64,000 bases of DNA from an uncultured Planctomycetota bacterium (GCA_900696465.1 CAADGE010000022.1:281112-345111), one strand, 5' to 3'; positions 31,211-38,869 are shown, counted from the first letter of the stretch. The notes: generated by a model not told the origin, from the sequence alone. A program made the numbers and translations.

Positions 31211-32494
31211 ATGCAAAACGAATACTGCACATTTGAAGAAACGTGTGAACTGCTCGGCAAGTCCGAATCCGATGTTCGGGCCTTGGTTGCCGAAGGCAAG
31301 CTTCGCGAACTGCGTGACGCCGGCAAGACTTTCTATCGTCGCGACGAAATTCGTCAGCTCGCCGCGAAGGAAGGCAGCAGCATCGTCGATCTGTCGCCGC
31401 CCGAGGAGACCGGTACGGAGGAAGGCGCTTCCTTCTCCAGCGCCCTGTCGAGCTTGTCCGACGAATCCTCCAGCATGGGCGTTCTCGATCAGAGTCCGGC
31501 GCTGGCGGCGGAGGAGGTCCCCGACGTGGGCATGTCGTCCGGATCGAGCTTCAAGCTGGCCGACGACGAAGACGCCTCGCCACCGATTGAGTTGACGGCC
31601 GATAGCTTCCCGGAACATCTGCCCGCAGCAGCGCCGGAACCGATGGGCGAGGATGAGATGGAAGCGCCGACGGAATTGACCAGCGAGATCGACCTGCTCC
31701 CCTCCGCAGAGGACTCTGCGGTCGGGTTGTCGCCTCTGGGCGGCATCTCGCCGGACATCGGCTTGTCGCCCGCACCAGAGACGGAAGACGCCGGGGTTCA
31801 GGAACTGGAAGTGCCCGATCTCGGCCTCTCCGGTTCGAGCATTATCAGTCTGGAGCCGACGCTCGAGGATGTCACCCCGAGTCCCGCGAAACCCGCGGCG
31901 GCCGATGCCGGCAAGAAAGGCATCAGCGTATTTGACGAAGACGAATTGCAGATCGACGCCGATCCGATGGGCGAGACGCGCATCTCGGCCGGAATCGACG
32001 AGCTGGAGGCGGTCGGCAGCGGCAGCGGCCTGCTCGATATCACACAGGAAAGCGACGACACGAGTCTCGGTGCGGCCCTGCTGGATGTGATCTCTCCCAC
32101 AGAAGTTGCCGGTGAGACGGCCGCCGAGGGCGAGCCGGAGGTGCTTTCGTCAGAAGCCGAGGAGACCGTTGAAGACAGCGGGGCAATCGTCGCCGAAGAG
32201 CCGGCAGGCGCGGCCTTTGAAGAAGTCGCCGCCGCACCGGCTGCCGTTATGACGGCACCGCGACCGATTGCCGCTGCGGCGATGGCCGGTGTCGTACCGC
32301 TGAACATCTGCATCATTACCGCGATCGTTTCGCTGGCCGTCGTCGGACTCGCCACGGCCGGACAGATTCAGGGCGTGTGGCCTTCTTTCCTCGACTTTGT
32401 CGCCAAGGACGTCCTCCACTACAGCGTGTTCGGAGGGCTCGGTGCCCTCGTGCTCGGCACGGGCATCTGGAGCATTCTCGCTGGTCGAAAGTAA
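31211..32494 (+). CDS. HTH-domain protein with acidic linker and C-terminal membrane helices
   Basis: A 427-residue protein. ATG 31211 (MQNEYCTFEETCEL) is chosen over the longer frame because it begins exactly at a winged-helix/excisionase-type HTH (TFEETCELLGKSESDVRALV, then FYRRDEIRQLAAKE, residues 5-55). A 300-residue acidic, Ser/Ala/Glu-rich low-complexity linker with repeated PEL-T and D-L-S segments follows. The C-terminus has two hydrophobic helices (ICIITAIVSLAVVGLATAG and YSVFGGLGALVLGTGIWSIL). The order predicts a membrane-tethered, DNA-binding-like head facing the cytoplasm. A strong terminator follows. The HTH may bind protein, not DNA; function unknown. Confidence 0.75.
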   Translation: MQNEYCTFEETCELLGKSESDVRALVAEGKLRELRDAGKTFYRRDEIRQLAAKEGSSIVDLSPPEETGTEEGASFSSALSSLSDESSSMGVLDQSPALAAEEVPDVGMSSGSSFKLADDEDASPPIELTADSFPEHLPAAAPEPMGEDEMEAPTELTSEIDLLPSAEDSAVGLSPLGGISPDIGLSPAPETEDAGVQELEVPDLGLSGSSIISLEPTLEDVTPSPAKPAAADAGKKGISVFDEDELQIDADPMGETRISAGIDELEAVGSGSGLLDITQESDDTSLGAALLDVISPTEVAGETAAEGEPEVLSSEAEETVEDSGAIVAEEPAGAAFEEVAAAPAAVMTAPRPIAAAAMAGVVPLNICIITAIVSLAVVGLATAGQIQGVWPSFLDFVAKDVLHYSVFGGLGALVLGTGIWSILAGRK

Positions 32495-32543
32495 TCCAGC
32501 GGCCGGCGCGTTCCGGCGACTCAGATTTCAACGAAGGGTGGAG

Positions 32544-32573
32544 CGGGCTCGCTGCGGCGAGCCCGTTTTTTTT
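32544..32573 (+). terminator. Rho-independent terminator
   Basis: CGGGCTCGC (32544-32552) pairs with GCGAGCCCG (32557-32565) around a TGCG loop, followed by eight T at 32566-32573. It ends the 31211-32494 transcript just before the convergent gene's stop. Confidence 0.9.
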
Positions 32574-32590
32574 CGCCGCACGGCTGCGCG

Positions 32591-34234
32591 CTATGGTCGA
32601 TGCCACTCATCGCACTTCGCACACAGCGGCACATCCGAAAGTTCATTCGCACGAATCTGCACGAACCGACGCGCGTTCCACAGATCCATCAACGCGGCGT
32701 CCGGCAACCGGCCCAACGACTGCGCACCCCGATAATCCTGATCGCAGGTCGTAACGTGACCGTCCGCGAGCACCACCATCCTTGAGAAGACGCGCTTACA
32801 GGCCGACCGCTGGGGCGGGGCCATCGACGTGACCGCGCGATGCGGTCGCTGACGTGCGTAGTGGCTGTGCCCGGTCACCAGAACCATGCCCAGCCGCCGC
32901 TGCCAGCTTTCGAAGAAGGGCTCCATCTCGTCGAGGTTCTCGTTGCACTTCACAAACGACGGCACAATTAGCGGCCGCGCCCTCCCCGCCGCCACGCGCC
33001 GCTCCAGCCAACGCTCGATCCGCGCCGTCACCTCGGCGAACGCATCGACACCGTGAAGCCGTGCATACGTCTCCGCCGAAACAGCATCGACCATCACTTC
33101 GACGATGTCCACGGGCGTTTCAAAGAGTGCATCCTCACTGGTTTGCAAATCGCCGCCATTGACGTGGTCCGCGCCGAATCGCGCGAAGGTCCGCACCGCC
33201 AGGGCCGCCGCGGCAGGCCGAAACATGCGGCAGATTTCACCGAAGGCCGGATGCGCGCAGGGCTCGCCGAAGCCCGCGAGCACAATTCGGACATCATCCC
33301 AGTCGCGAACGGCATCCGCGATGGCGCGCACCACGTCGAACGAGAGCAGCCCGCGCTTCGGAACCTCGCTGCCGCCGGGCCGCAGCAGATTTCCCTCCGC
33401 AGCTCCCGCATCCGTCGTCAGCTCGATCTCAATCTCGCTCGGCACCTGTTCGACCTGCGTCCGCGTGCGCTGCTGCAACCACGAACCGACCCGAGCGGCG
33501 TCCCACGCCTCGCCGCCGGCTTCGATCAGCTCCCGCACGCGCTCGAAACTTCGCCGCGTGTCGCAGATCAACCGCCCGCTCGCCTCGATGACTTCGCCTG
33601 CCGGTCGATAGCAGCACTCCTTGCCCGTCAGGTCCGGCGCCGCGCGATCCGGGTTGTAGCCCAGAATCAGCCCGATCGGCTCTGCCGTGGGCGCGAGTTC
33701 CTCGAGCAGTCGCCTGCTGACAATGAGCGGCGAAAGCCCCGGCGGCGTCTGAGCGAAGGTCAGCTCGAAGGTTCGCCCGATGGTCTCGAAGTGCGCGACC
33801 ATGGCGTCGCTCAGCCGGGGATCGATCATCGCCGCCGCTGCTGGTGCCACGGTAACGGCATCCGCCTCCTGCCGAGCCGCCAGAGCAGCCAGCGCGCCGA
33901 CGTTCGCATCCTCATCGAAAACGCTCAGCCCGCCCACCCCGCCGCGCCAACCGTCCAGTCCCCACCATCGACCGGCACGGATCAACTCGGCATACGGCGA
34001 TGGTGGAAGTCGCAGGGGCTCGATCTCCACTCGCAAACCGCTGACCAGGGATTCCACTCCGCAGCGCTGCGCAGGCGTTGTCAGCAGATGAACGCTGCTG
34101 ATCCGCGAGCACGCAAGGAGACGTTCGACCGTCCGGCGAAGGACGGGCTTACCGGCCAACGGCTCGGCAAGGCGGCTCCGTGTCCCGAGGGGAGCATGCT
34201 CCAGGTCGACCATCAGCGCGGCGATGCACTTCAT
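32591..34234 (-). CDS. Nucleotidyltransferase / degenerate radical-SAM / SPASM fusion
   Basis: A 547-residue three-part protein. The N-terminus resembles SpsF/KdsB-like nucleotidyltransferases (LGTRSRLAEPLAGKPVLRRT, VERLLACSRISSVHLL). The middle looks like a radical-SAM TIM barrel (GFGEPCAHPAFGEI, matching the GGEP motif), but the expected cluster motif CxxxCxxC before it is replaced by TTDAGAAEGNLLRPGG, without cysteine. The C-terminus has a SPASM-like Cys set (RSACKRVF, VTTCDQDYRG, CAKCDEWH). Its ATG overlaps the upstream DUF115 gene by four bases, suggesting a role in modifying flagellin or another surface polymer. Without the three cysteines normal radical-SAM chemistry is unlikely. Confidence 0.75.
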   Translation of the reverse strand: MKCIAALMVDLEHAPLGTRSRLAEPLAGKPVLRRTVERLLACSRISSVHLLTTPAQRCGVESLVSGLRVEIEPLRLPPSPYAELIRAGRWWGLDGWRGGVGGLSVFDEDANVGALAALAARQEADAVTVAPAAAAMIDPRLSDAMVAHFETIGRTFELTFAQTPPGLSPLIVSRRLLEELAPTAEPIGLILGYNPDRAAPDLTGKECCYRPAGEVIEASGRLICDTRRSFERVRELIEAGGEAWDAARVGSWLQQRTRTQVEQVPSEIEIELTTDAGAAEGNLLRPGGSEVPKRGLLSFDVVRAIADAVRDWDDVRIVLAGFGEPCAHPAFGEICRMFRPAAAALAVRTFARFGADHVNGGDLQTSEDALFETPVDIVEVMVDAVSAETYARLHGVDAFAEVTARIERWLERRVAAGRARPLIVPSFVKCNENLDEMEPFFESWQRRLGMVLVTGHSHYARQRPHRAVTSMAPPQRSACKRVFSRMVVLADGHVTTCDQDYRGAQSLGRLPDAALMDLWNARRFVQIRANELSDVPLCAKCDEWHRP

Positions 34235-36273
34235 GAAGCGCCCTCCGTCGCCGACGCACCGGCGATTTCTTCGTCGAATCGCCCGATGGACTCATCCAGA
34301 ATGCTCGCCAGCGTGGTTGCGCCATCGAGGAGATTCTCAATGAAGTGCAAATCACGTTCGAGTTGCTGCGTTGCACGTGTTCGATCAGAACCCGATTCGA
34401 GAGCGGCGAGCTTGCGATCAGCCGCGAGCTTCTGAAGCTCGCCGAACTGGGCCACATCGCGAACCATCTGAAAGACTCGCTCGTGGTTCCTCACAAGGGT
34501 GCGCAGCTCATCGACCCGCACCACACAGGCGTTGAACCGCGGCGGGTCGTCAAGAAGCCCCTGCATCGTGGTGAGCAGTGATCTGGTTTCCTCGCAGAGC
34601 CGCTGGAAGTCGTCCACTTCCCGGCGACGGCTTGCCAGCTCCTCCCGCGCCTTCGTCAACAGGTCCGCCCGTTGCCAGGGGATGCCGCAGTACTCAAACG
34701 CATCCTTCGGCAGCGGTCGGGTGCAGTATCGCTCCGCCGCTTCCCGGAGCGTCATCACTTCCGCGCCGACCTTGCGGGCACCGCCTTCTGTCGCATCGAT
34801 GATCCGAGCGCTGCTGCGGGCGAAGTCGCGCTCAAATTGTTGCAGGTAGGTGAACATCTGTTCATCGGTGTAGATTTCCCGGCCTTCGTGGTCTTTCACC
34901 TTTCGCAGAATGCTCCGATGTCGGGCAATGCGCTCCCATTCCTTCATCTCCAGCGTGCCGAACCTTCCCAGTTCCGAGCTCCACGCACGATGAATGGCCA
35001 CCCCCGGCGCGTAGTAAACGTGTCCGTCGAAGCCCAGGTCCTGACCGACGAAAATGATGGGATCGCAACCGAGCCACTGGGCGAGGTAGTAGGCCAGATG
35101 CATCACGGTCGCGCCTGCTTCCATTGGCGCTCGCTTTGCCAGGGCTTCACCGACGCAGCGGTGGGCAAAGACGTTGTCGAGCAGGATGACGCGCCGCGGA
35201 CCTCGCGCCGAAGCTGTCTCGCACTCGAAGCGACGATCGCTTCGCGCCGCTCGGAATGCGTCGACCACGTGCCAGGATGCCTTCGGCTCGGCGACGAGCA
35301 CCAGATCGTCGGGTAGCTCCAGGTTCTCGAAGAACTGCCGGGAGGCATCGCTGAAATCCAGAGAGGTGACGAAGTGCGGCTGGATGCCACGCTCCAGCAG
35401 CGGGCGCAGTGTCGTCTGTGCGGCGATGAGCACCGCTCGATCCGACAGTGCTGCGATTTGCTCCATGTTCTTCGCCAGCGACGGCCCGGCGGCAACCAGA
35501 ATTGCCGGCAGCCCGCTGAATCGGTTTCGCAGGATATCCGTCGGGGGTGTTGTAACATAGGTGGGCAGGTTGTTTGCGATGTTCCGGCAGGTGATCGCCG
35601 CATTGCGAACAAGCGTCACCAGCGACATCTTCGCGAATGCGGCGAAGTCGGTCACTGCCTGGCGGCACTGGGCGTGGAAATCGGCATGATGCTCGCGCGC
35701 CGCCGGCGGAACGGCCAGCACGAGTCCCAGCATCAACTCCGCCGCGTGCGGCTGCAGCCGATCATGAAGATGGGCCTTGTCCAGCCGTGTCAGGAATATC
35801 AACCGGCCGCTGGAGAGCGGAGCGGAGAGGTCCGTCGTCTCCATGGCCGTCTTGAGCGTTGCAACGTCCGGCTCGCTGATGAGAAAGAGCGTTCGCTCAC
35901 CGAAGTGCTCCATCATCGCAATCAGGTGATAGCCCAGTCCCAGTCCGCAGAGCACCACACAGGCGGCCTCGTCGCGTTCGAGCCGCTGGACGAACTCACG
36001 CGCCTCGCGCTGGGGGTCGTATCGACTGTGAAGGTAGATTCGGCGGCCGTCCGACGTCTGCACGCTGGCCGTGAGCGGGCCGGCTTTGCTGGGCTCGGTG
36101 GTCAACCCGGCCTCAAAGGGAAGGTCGTCGATCTGTTGGGCGAGCCGCGGGTCCTGCCGCCACAGCGCCGCCATGTTGGCCAGGAAGATCGAGTTGACCG
36201 GCGTCTCCGTACGCACCGCCGCATTGTAACACCGTGGCCGACTTCCTGCCTGCAAACGCTCGTTCATCACCAC
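34231..36273 (-). CDS. DUF115/Maf-type motility accessory protein
   Basis: A 680-residue member of the DUF115 (MptE-like/Maf) family, whose flagellar members transfer nonulosonic-type sugars to flagellin. The DUF115 core is clear: NLPTYVTTPPTDILRNRFSG, then LPAILVAAGPSLAKNMEQIA, AQTTLRPLLERGIQPHFVTS and an LDFSDASRQFFENL segment, about residues 230-480. A preceding N-terminal Rossmann-like part (CVVLCGLGLGYHLIAMMEHF, near 110) and a C-terminal helical region (EELASRRREVDDFQRLCEET) follow the family layout. It is translationally coupled to the nucleotidyltransferase-SPASM gene. The acceptor is inferred to be flagellin, whose gene end lies at 1-441. Confidence 0.85.
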   Translation of the reverse strand: MVMNERLQAGSRPRCYNAAVRTETPVNSIFLANMAALWRQDPRLAQQIDDLPFEAGLTTEPSKAGPLTASVQTSDGRRIYLHSRYDPQREAREFVQRLERDEAACVVLCGLGLGYHLIAMMEHFGERTLFLISEPDVATLKTAMETTDLSAPLSSGRLIFLTRLDKAHLHDRLQPHAAELMLGLVLAVPPAAREHHADFHAQCRQAVTDFAAFAKMSLVTLVRNAAITCRNIANNLPTYVTTPPTDILRNRFSGLPAILVAAGPSLAKNMEQIAALSDRAVLIAAQTTLRPLLERGIQPHFVTSLDFSDASRQFFENLELPDDLVLVAEPKASWHVVDAFRAARSDRRFECETASARGPRRVILLDNVFAHRCVGEALAKRAPMEAGATVMHLAYYLAQWLGCDPIIFVGQDLGFDGHVYYAPGVAIHRAWSSELGRFGTLEMKEWERIARHRSILRKVKDHEGREIYTDEQMFTYLQQFERDFARSSARIIDATEGGARKVGAEVMTLREAAERYCTRPLPKDAFEYCGIPWQRADLLTKAREELASRRREVDDFQRLCEETRSLLTTMQGLLDDPPRFNACVVRVDELRTLVRNHERVFQMVRDVAQFGELQKLAADRKLAALESGSDRTRATQQLERDLHFIENLLDGATTLASILDESIGRFDEEIAGASATEGAS

Positions 36274-36380
36274 TACGCCAAGAGTTTCCGATCGGAGCGG
36301 ACTTATGCAGCTTTAACAACCATCAACCCGAACGAGGCGATGCGCTTTCGCGGGATAATCATTCCCAGGGTGCTACGCTT

Positions 36381-36470
36381 CGGGTGGTACGTCCAGGGGG
36401 GTACGGACGTCCCGCCCGTCAGTACAGGGCACCCTTACAGAGTAATTCTGGCGTCTCGCCCGTCTGCCCT
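36381..36470. repeat. Interspersed repeat copies, degenerate
   Basis: GGGTGGTACGTCCAGGGGGG and a following GGTACGGACGTCCCGCCCGTC, then TCTGGCGTCTCGCCCGTCTG further on, are decayed relatives of the 5640 and 31020 repeats. They occupy the 309-base gap between the DUF115 gene and the nuclease gene; I see nothing else in it except the ribosome-binding site AAGGAG at 36571-36576. Confidence 0.5.
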
Positions 36471-36582
36471 TCGAGGACGAATCGAGTACAATCTGCCCTT
36501 TCCATGCGGTGATGGTCATTCGGATTGGTCGCTGCACCCGGACCGCCTTCCGGGCGGTTGTCGAACAAGGAAGGAGAAGCAG

Positions 36583-37845
36583 ATGCATCGCCGAACTTAC
36601 TGGTTGTCGATCTGGTCGATCCTTTGGACACCCGTCTTCGCCGTGGGCGAGCCCCAGCCTCAAGGGCTGCCGCCGGAGGCGGGCCTGCCAATCATCACCT
36701 GGAAAGATGCGGCTAAGCACATCGGCGAAGAGGTCATCGTGCAGGGGCGCATCGTCATCACTCGTAACACGGGCACCATCTGCTTCCTGAACTTCGATCG
36801 TGCCCGAACGTTTACTGCCGTCGTACATGAAAGAAATTTCAAAAAGTTCCCCACGCCTCCTCAGGAGCTTTACGCCCACAAGTTGGTTCGCATTCACGGC
36901 AAGATCACGACCTACCAGGGCCGGCCGCAGATTGAAGTCGCACGCCCGGAGCAGGTGACGATCCTCGACGACGAGTTGCCGATTCCCGATCCGCCCAAGG
37001 CCCGACAGCGCGAATTCGACGGCCTGTTGACGGTGGCTTCGTTCAACGTCCTCGACCTGTTCGACAGCTACGAAGACCCCTACCGCGGTGACGACGGATC
37101 CGAAGTCAAGCCGATGAAGGAGCTGGAGACACTCGCAGCCACGATCCGCAAACTCGATGCCGACGTCGTCGCCCTGCAGGAAGTGGAAAATCGCGGTTAT
37201 CTCGAACGCTTTGTTCGGGCCATGCTTCCGGACATGGGCTATGAGCACGTCGTCCACTTCGAGGGCAACGACCACCGCGGCATCGACGTCGCCCTGCTTT
37301 CCCGCCTGCCGGTCGGACCGGTGACATCGCATCGGCACTTGACGTTCAGTGACGGGTCCGGCGAGCTTATGAAGTTCGGGCGCGATCTGCTGCGCGTACG
37401 TATCGAACCGGAGGGCTTCCCGACGTTCGAGGTGTTCGTGGTGCACTTCAAGAGCAAGCGCGGTGGCGGGGGGCATACCGAGCGTTACCGCGTGGGCGAG
37501 TGTGAGCAGACGAGAAAGATTCTGAGGGAGATATTGGAAAAGGATAAGAATGCGCTGTTTCTCATCTGCGGCGATTTCAACGACACCTGGGACAGCAAGC
37601 CGATGAAGATTCTCCGCGGCGAAGGTGCGACGGCGCTGCGAGACTTTCTGGCGGATGTTCCGGAGGGCACCCGGAGCTACAATAAGATGGACGCTCCGCA
37701 GATCATCGATTTCATCCTTGCATCCCCAGCGATGGGCAAGCTCTACGTCGAGAAGTCTTATCGAATCATCGATGGAACAGTGGAAACCATCGGCTCGGAT
37801 CACAATCCGGTGGTCGCCCAATTTCGCCTCAGACCTCGGAAGTAG
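36583..37845 (+). CDS. Secreted endonuclease/exonuclease/phosphatase-fold protein with OB-like domain
   Basis: A 420-residue exported protein. ATG 36583 follows AAGGAG by six bases and starts a signal peptide (MHRRTYWLSIWSILWTPVFA). Residues 40-145 resemble an OB-like fold (WKDAAKHIGEEVIVQGRIVI, YQGRPQIEVARPEQ). The C-terminal EEP metal-dependent nuclease domain is complete: VASFNVLDLFD, ALQEVENRGYLE (catalytic Glu), DHRGIDVALLSRL, ICGDFNDTWDSKP and the terminal SDHNPV. Members cleave nucleic acids or phosphoesters; as an exported enzyme it may digest extracellular DNA or process phosphate. It is followed by the micropeptide locus. Confidence 0.88.
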   Translation: MHRRTYWLSIWSILWTPVFAVGEPQPQGLPPEAGLPIITWKDAAKHIGEEVIVQGRIVITRNTGTICFLNFDRARTFTAVVHERNFKKFPTPPQELYAHKLVRIHGKITTYQGRPQIEVARPEQVTILDDELPIPDPPKARQREFDGLLTVASFNVLDLFDSYEDPYRGDDGSEVKPMKELETLAATIRKLDADVVALQEVENRGYLERFVRAMLPDMGYEHVVHFEGNDHRGIDVALLSRLPVGPVTSHRHLTFSDGSGELMKFGRDLLRVRIEPEGFPTFEVFVVHFKSKRGGGGHTERYRVGECEQTRKILREILEKDKNALFLICGDFNDTWDSKPMKILRGEGATALRDFLADVPEGTRSYNKMDAPQIIDFILASPAMGKLYVEKSYRIIDGTVETIGSDHNPVVAQFRLRPRK

Positions 37846-38130
37846 TCGGTCGGAAAAGAATTTTGCGATTTTTTTCACGAAGTTGGCCGCCCGATAATGC
37901 GGCGACTTACAGGACGTGGTATTGGTCCCGCAAACTGGGTGCCTCTCGTAGCGATTGAAGACAACTCACGATTCTTGCTCTCAAGATTTTGATTAATATA
38001 AAGTTAGAGATTTGCAGGATTTGCGCCTTCTTGGAGAAATCCGCCGACTTGGCCGTACCTGCGAACGCAACCCACGCTGCATTGGTCCGGTAATTGGCAA
38101 AAAAACCGCCTTGATTGTACTGAAAAGCTG
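37846..38130. other. AT-rich 285-base region before the micropeptide locus
   Basis: The segment from about 37950 to 38010 is far AT-richer than the surroundings (ATTTTGATTAATATAAAG). No supported gene lies here: the minus-strand frame at 37907-38137 starts with GTG, lacks a ribosome-binding site and has no family signal. It looks like a leader or an imported non-coding segment. One promoter candidate is listed separately. Confidence 0.4.
37975..38002 (+). promoter_or_regulatory. Distal promoter candidate for the micropeptide locus
   Basis: TTGCTC (37975-37980), a 16-base spacer and TATAAA (37997-38002), inside the AT-rich island. Confidence 0.35.
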
Positions 38131-38160
38131 TTGACACCCCGAACGAGGGCTAGCTAAACT
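38131..38160 (+). promoter_or_regulatory. Proximal promoter of the micropeptide locus
   Basis: A consensus TTGACA (38131-38136), an 18-base spacer and TAAACT (38155-38160). It would give a leader of about 155 bases before the first micropeptide. The leader begins with hairpin TCGCCC/GGGCGA (38161-38180) and a second, GCCTGA/TCAGGC (38185-38209). Confidence 0.6.
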
Positions 38161-38310
38161 TCGCCCTCTACATCGGGCGATAAAGCCTGATACGCCTCGT
38201 CCTTCAGGCGCGGCAAGGTCGAGGTCCCTACGGACTGTTCGGAACCGTTCCCTCCGTTCAGTTCCAGTCTGGGCCTCCTGTGGAAGTAAGCAACTAACCG
38301 GGAACGAGTG

Positions 38311-38328
38311 AGGTCATTCGAATGACTT
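38311..38328 (+). promoter_or_regulatory. Start-codon hairpin of micropeptide 1
   Basis: The palindrome GTCATTCGAATGAC (38313-38326) spans the ribosome-binding site side and the ATG at 38322. With the flanking bases, AGGTCAT (38311-38317) pairs with ATGACTT (38322-38328). The Shine-Dalgarno-like GAGGT (38310-38314) and the start codon are thus both in one stem, which should hold translation down. Confidence 0.55.
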
Positions 38329-38432
38329 GGGATATCGTGATTGCAGCGTTGATCGGCTTGATCGATCTGAACCCGCTCCTGGACCTGATCTTCACCCCGC
38401 TCTCCTGGGCGCTCCTGTTCTGGACCCGCTAA
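38322..38432 (+). CDS. 36-residue hydrophobic micropeptide, copy 1
   Basis: A reading frame far below the usual annotation cut-off. ATG 38322 has GAGGT seven bases upstream. The peptide begins MTWDIVIAAL, continues with IGLIDLNPLLDLIF and ends TPLSWALLFWTR. It is almost wholly hydrophobic, with Trp at 3, 29 and 34, Asp at 4, 15 and 21, an Asn-Pro turn at 17-18 and a single terminal Arg, so it should insert in or lie on a membrane. The second copy 96 bases downstream encodes the identical sequence although 12 nucleotides in 11 codons differ, every change synonymous. That pattern is direct evidence for translation under selection. Function unknown; a type I toxin or membrane regulator are possibilities, but the acidic character is unlike classical type I toxins. 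Confidence 0.85.
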   Translation: MTWDIVIAALIGLIDLNPLLDLIFTPLSWALLFWTR

Positions 38433-38440
38433 GCGAAGTG

Positions 38441-38535
38441 AAGTCGGATTGTTCAGTCGGGTGAAAGACCACCGACCATGGGGCGGTGGCACCCGACGGG
38501 GAGCAGTCTTCAACGAAAGGATTGAACAATGACTT
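38441..38535 (+). promoter_or_regulatory. Inter-ORF structured element sequestering the second start codon
   Basis: A basal stem joins AAGTC-GG-ATTGTTCA (38441-38455) with TGAACAATGACTT (38523-38535), 13 pairs with a two-base bulge. The right arm contains the ATG of micropeptide 2 (38529). Inside it stands a second hairpin: GTCGGGTG (38456-38463) with CACCCGAC (38490-38497) and CCACCG (38469-38474) with CGGTGG (38484-38489). The left arm starts nine bases after the stop codon of micropeptide 1, so a ribosome terminating there would open it. That suggests translational coupling. Confidence 0.6.
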
Positions 38536-38639
38536 GGGATATTGTGATTGCAGCTTTGATTGGTCTCATCGACCTGAACCCCCTGCTCGACCTCATCTTC
38601 ACCCCGCTCTCCTGGGCGCTGCTGTTCTGGACCCGCTAA
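38529..38639 (+). CDS. 36-residue hydrophobic micropeptide, copy 2
   Basis: Encodes exactly the same 36 residues as the frame at 38322-38432. AAAGGA (38516-38521) precedes the ATG by seven bases. The nucleotide differences are at codons 5, 9, 11, 12, 13, 15, 18, 19, 20, 22 and 31; codon 13 changes at two positions (TTG to CTC, both Leu). The last 14 codons differ at a single base, which could mean gene conversion or an RNA constraint. Flanking sequence outside the frames is not similar, so this is an old duplication kept for its product. The start codon is sequestered in the inter-ORF stem. Confidence 0.85.
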   Translation: MTWDIVIAALIGLIDLNPLLDLIFTPLSWALLFWTR

Positions 38640-38869
38640 ATCGCGGTCGTTCGGTTACATCAGTTCCACAGTGAAGCCGGTTATGGTCGACCACGGGTGG
38701 TGCTCCCTCCGGGAGCCCACTCTGGTATGAGGCAGCGGCCATGATCGGGTGAAGCGTGCCCGAGACACCTGGCTTGATTGACTTGTGGGCACGTCTGAGA
38801 TCGAGTGCCTCGCTCGGCTGTCGCCCTCTGCGGCGATGGCCAATGACAATCTGCTTCTGCTAGCAGTTG
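38640..38869 (+). ncRNA. Structured 3' untranslated region of the micropeptide transcript
   Basis: No frame with a ribosome-binding site is seen here. It carries several helices: GTGG-t-GCTCCC (38697-38707) with GGGAGCCCAC (38711-38720), and CGTGCCC (38755-38761) with GGGCACG (38787-38793). It ends at the strong terminator. Whether it acts as RNA, for example in control of the peptides or as a separate small RNA, cannot be told from sequence. Confidence 0.35.

Noticed and set aside
35374..36582. N-terminal extension of the nuclease frame back to 35374
   Set aside because: The extension runs antisense through the Maf-type gene; the ATG at 36583 has a good ribosome-binding site and signal peptide.
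37907..38137. 76-codon minus-strand frame in the AT-rich gap
   Set aside because: GTG start without a ribosome-binding site, no similarity to any family, and it ends in the leader promoter region.
38154..38513. 119-codon minus-strand frame antisense to micropeptide 1
   Set aside because: The synonymous differences between the two plus-strand copies show that selection acts on the plus frame; the minus frame is not preserved in the second copy.
38433..38700. Antisense promoter for a type I antitoxin RNA
   Set aside because: I looked for -35/-10 pairs on the minus strand within and after the frames and found none that was convincing, so no antitoxin RNA is claimed.
38683..38730. 15-codon frame starting ATGGTCGAC in the 3' region
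   Set aside because: It has no ribosome-binding site and lies in a hairpin; no duplicate supports it.
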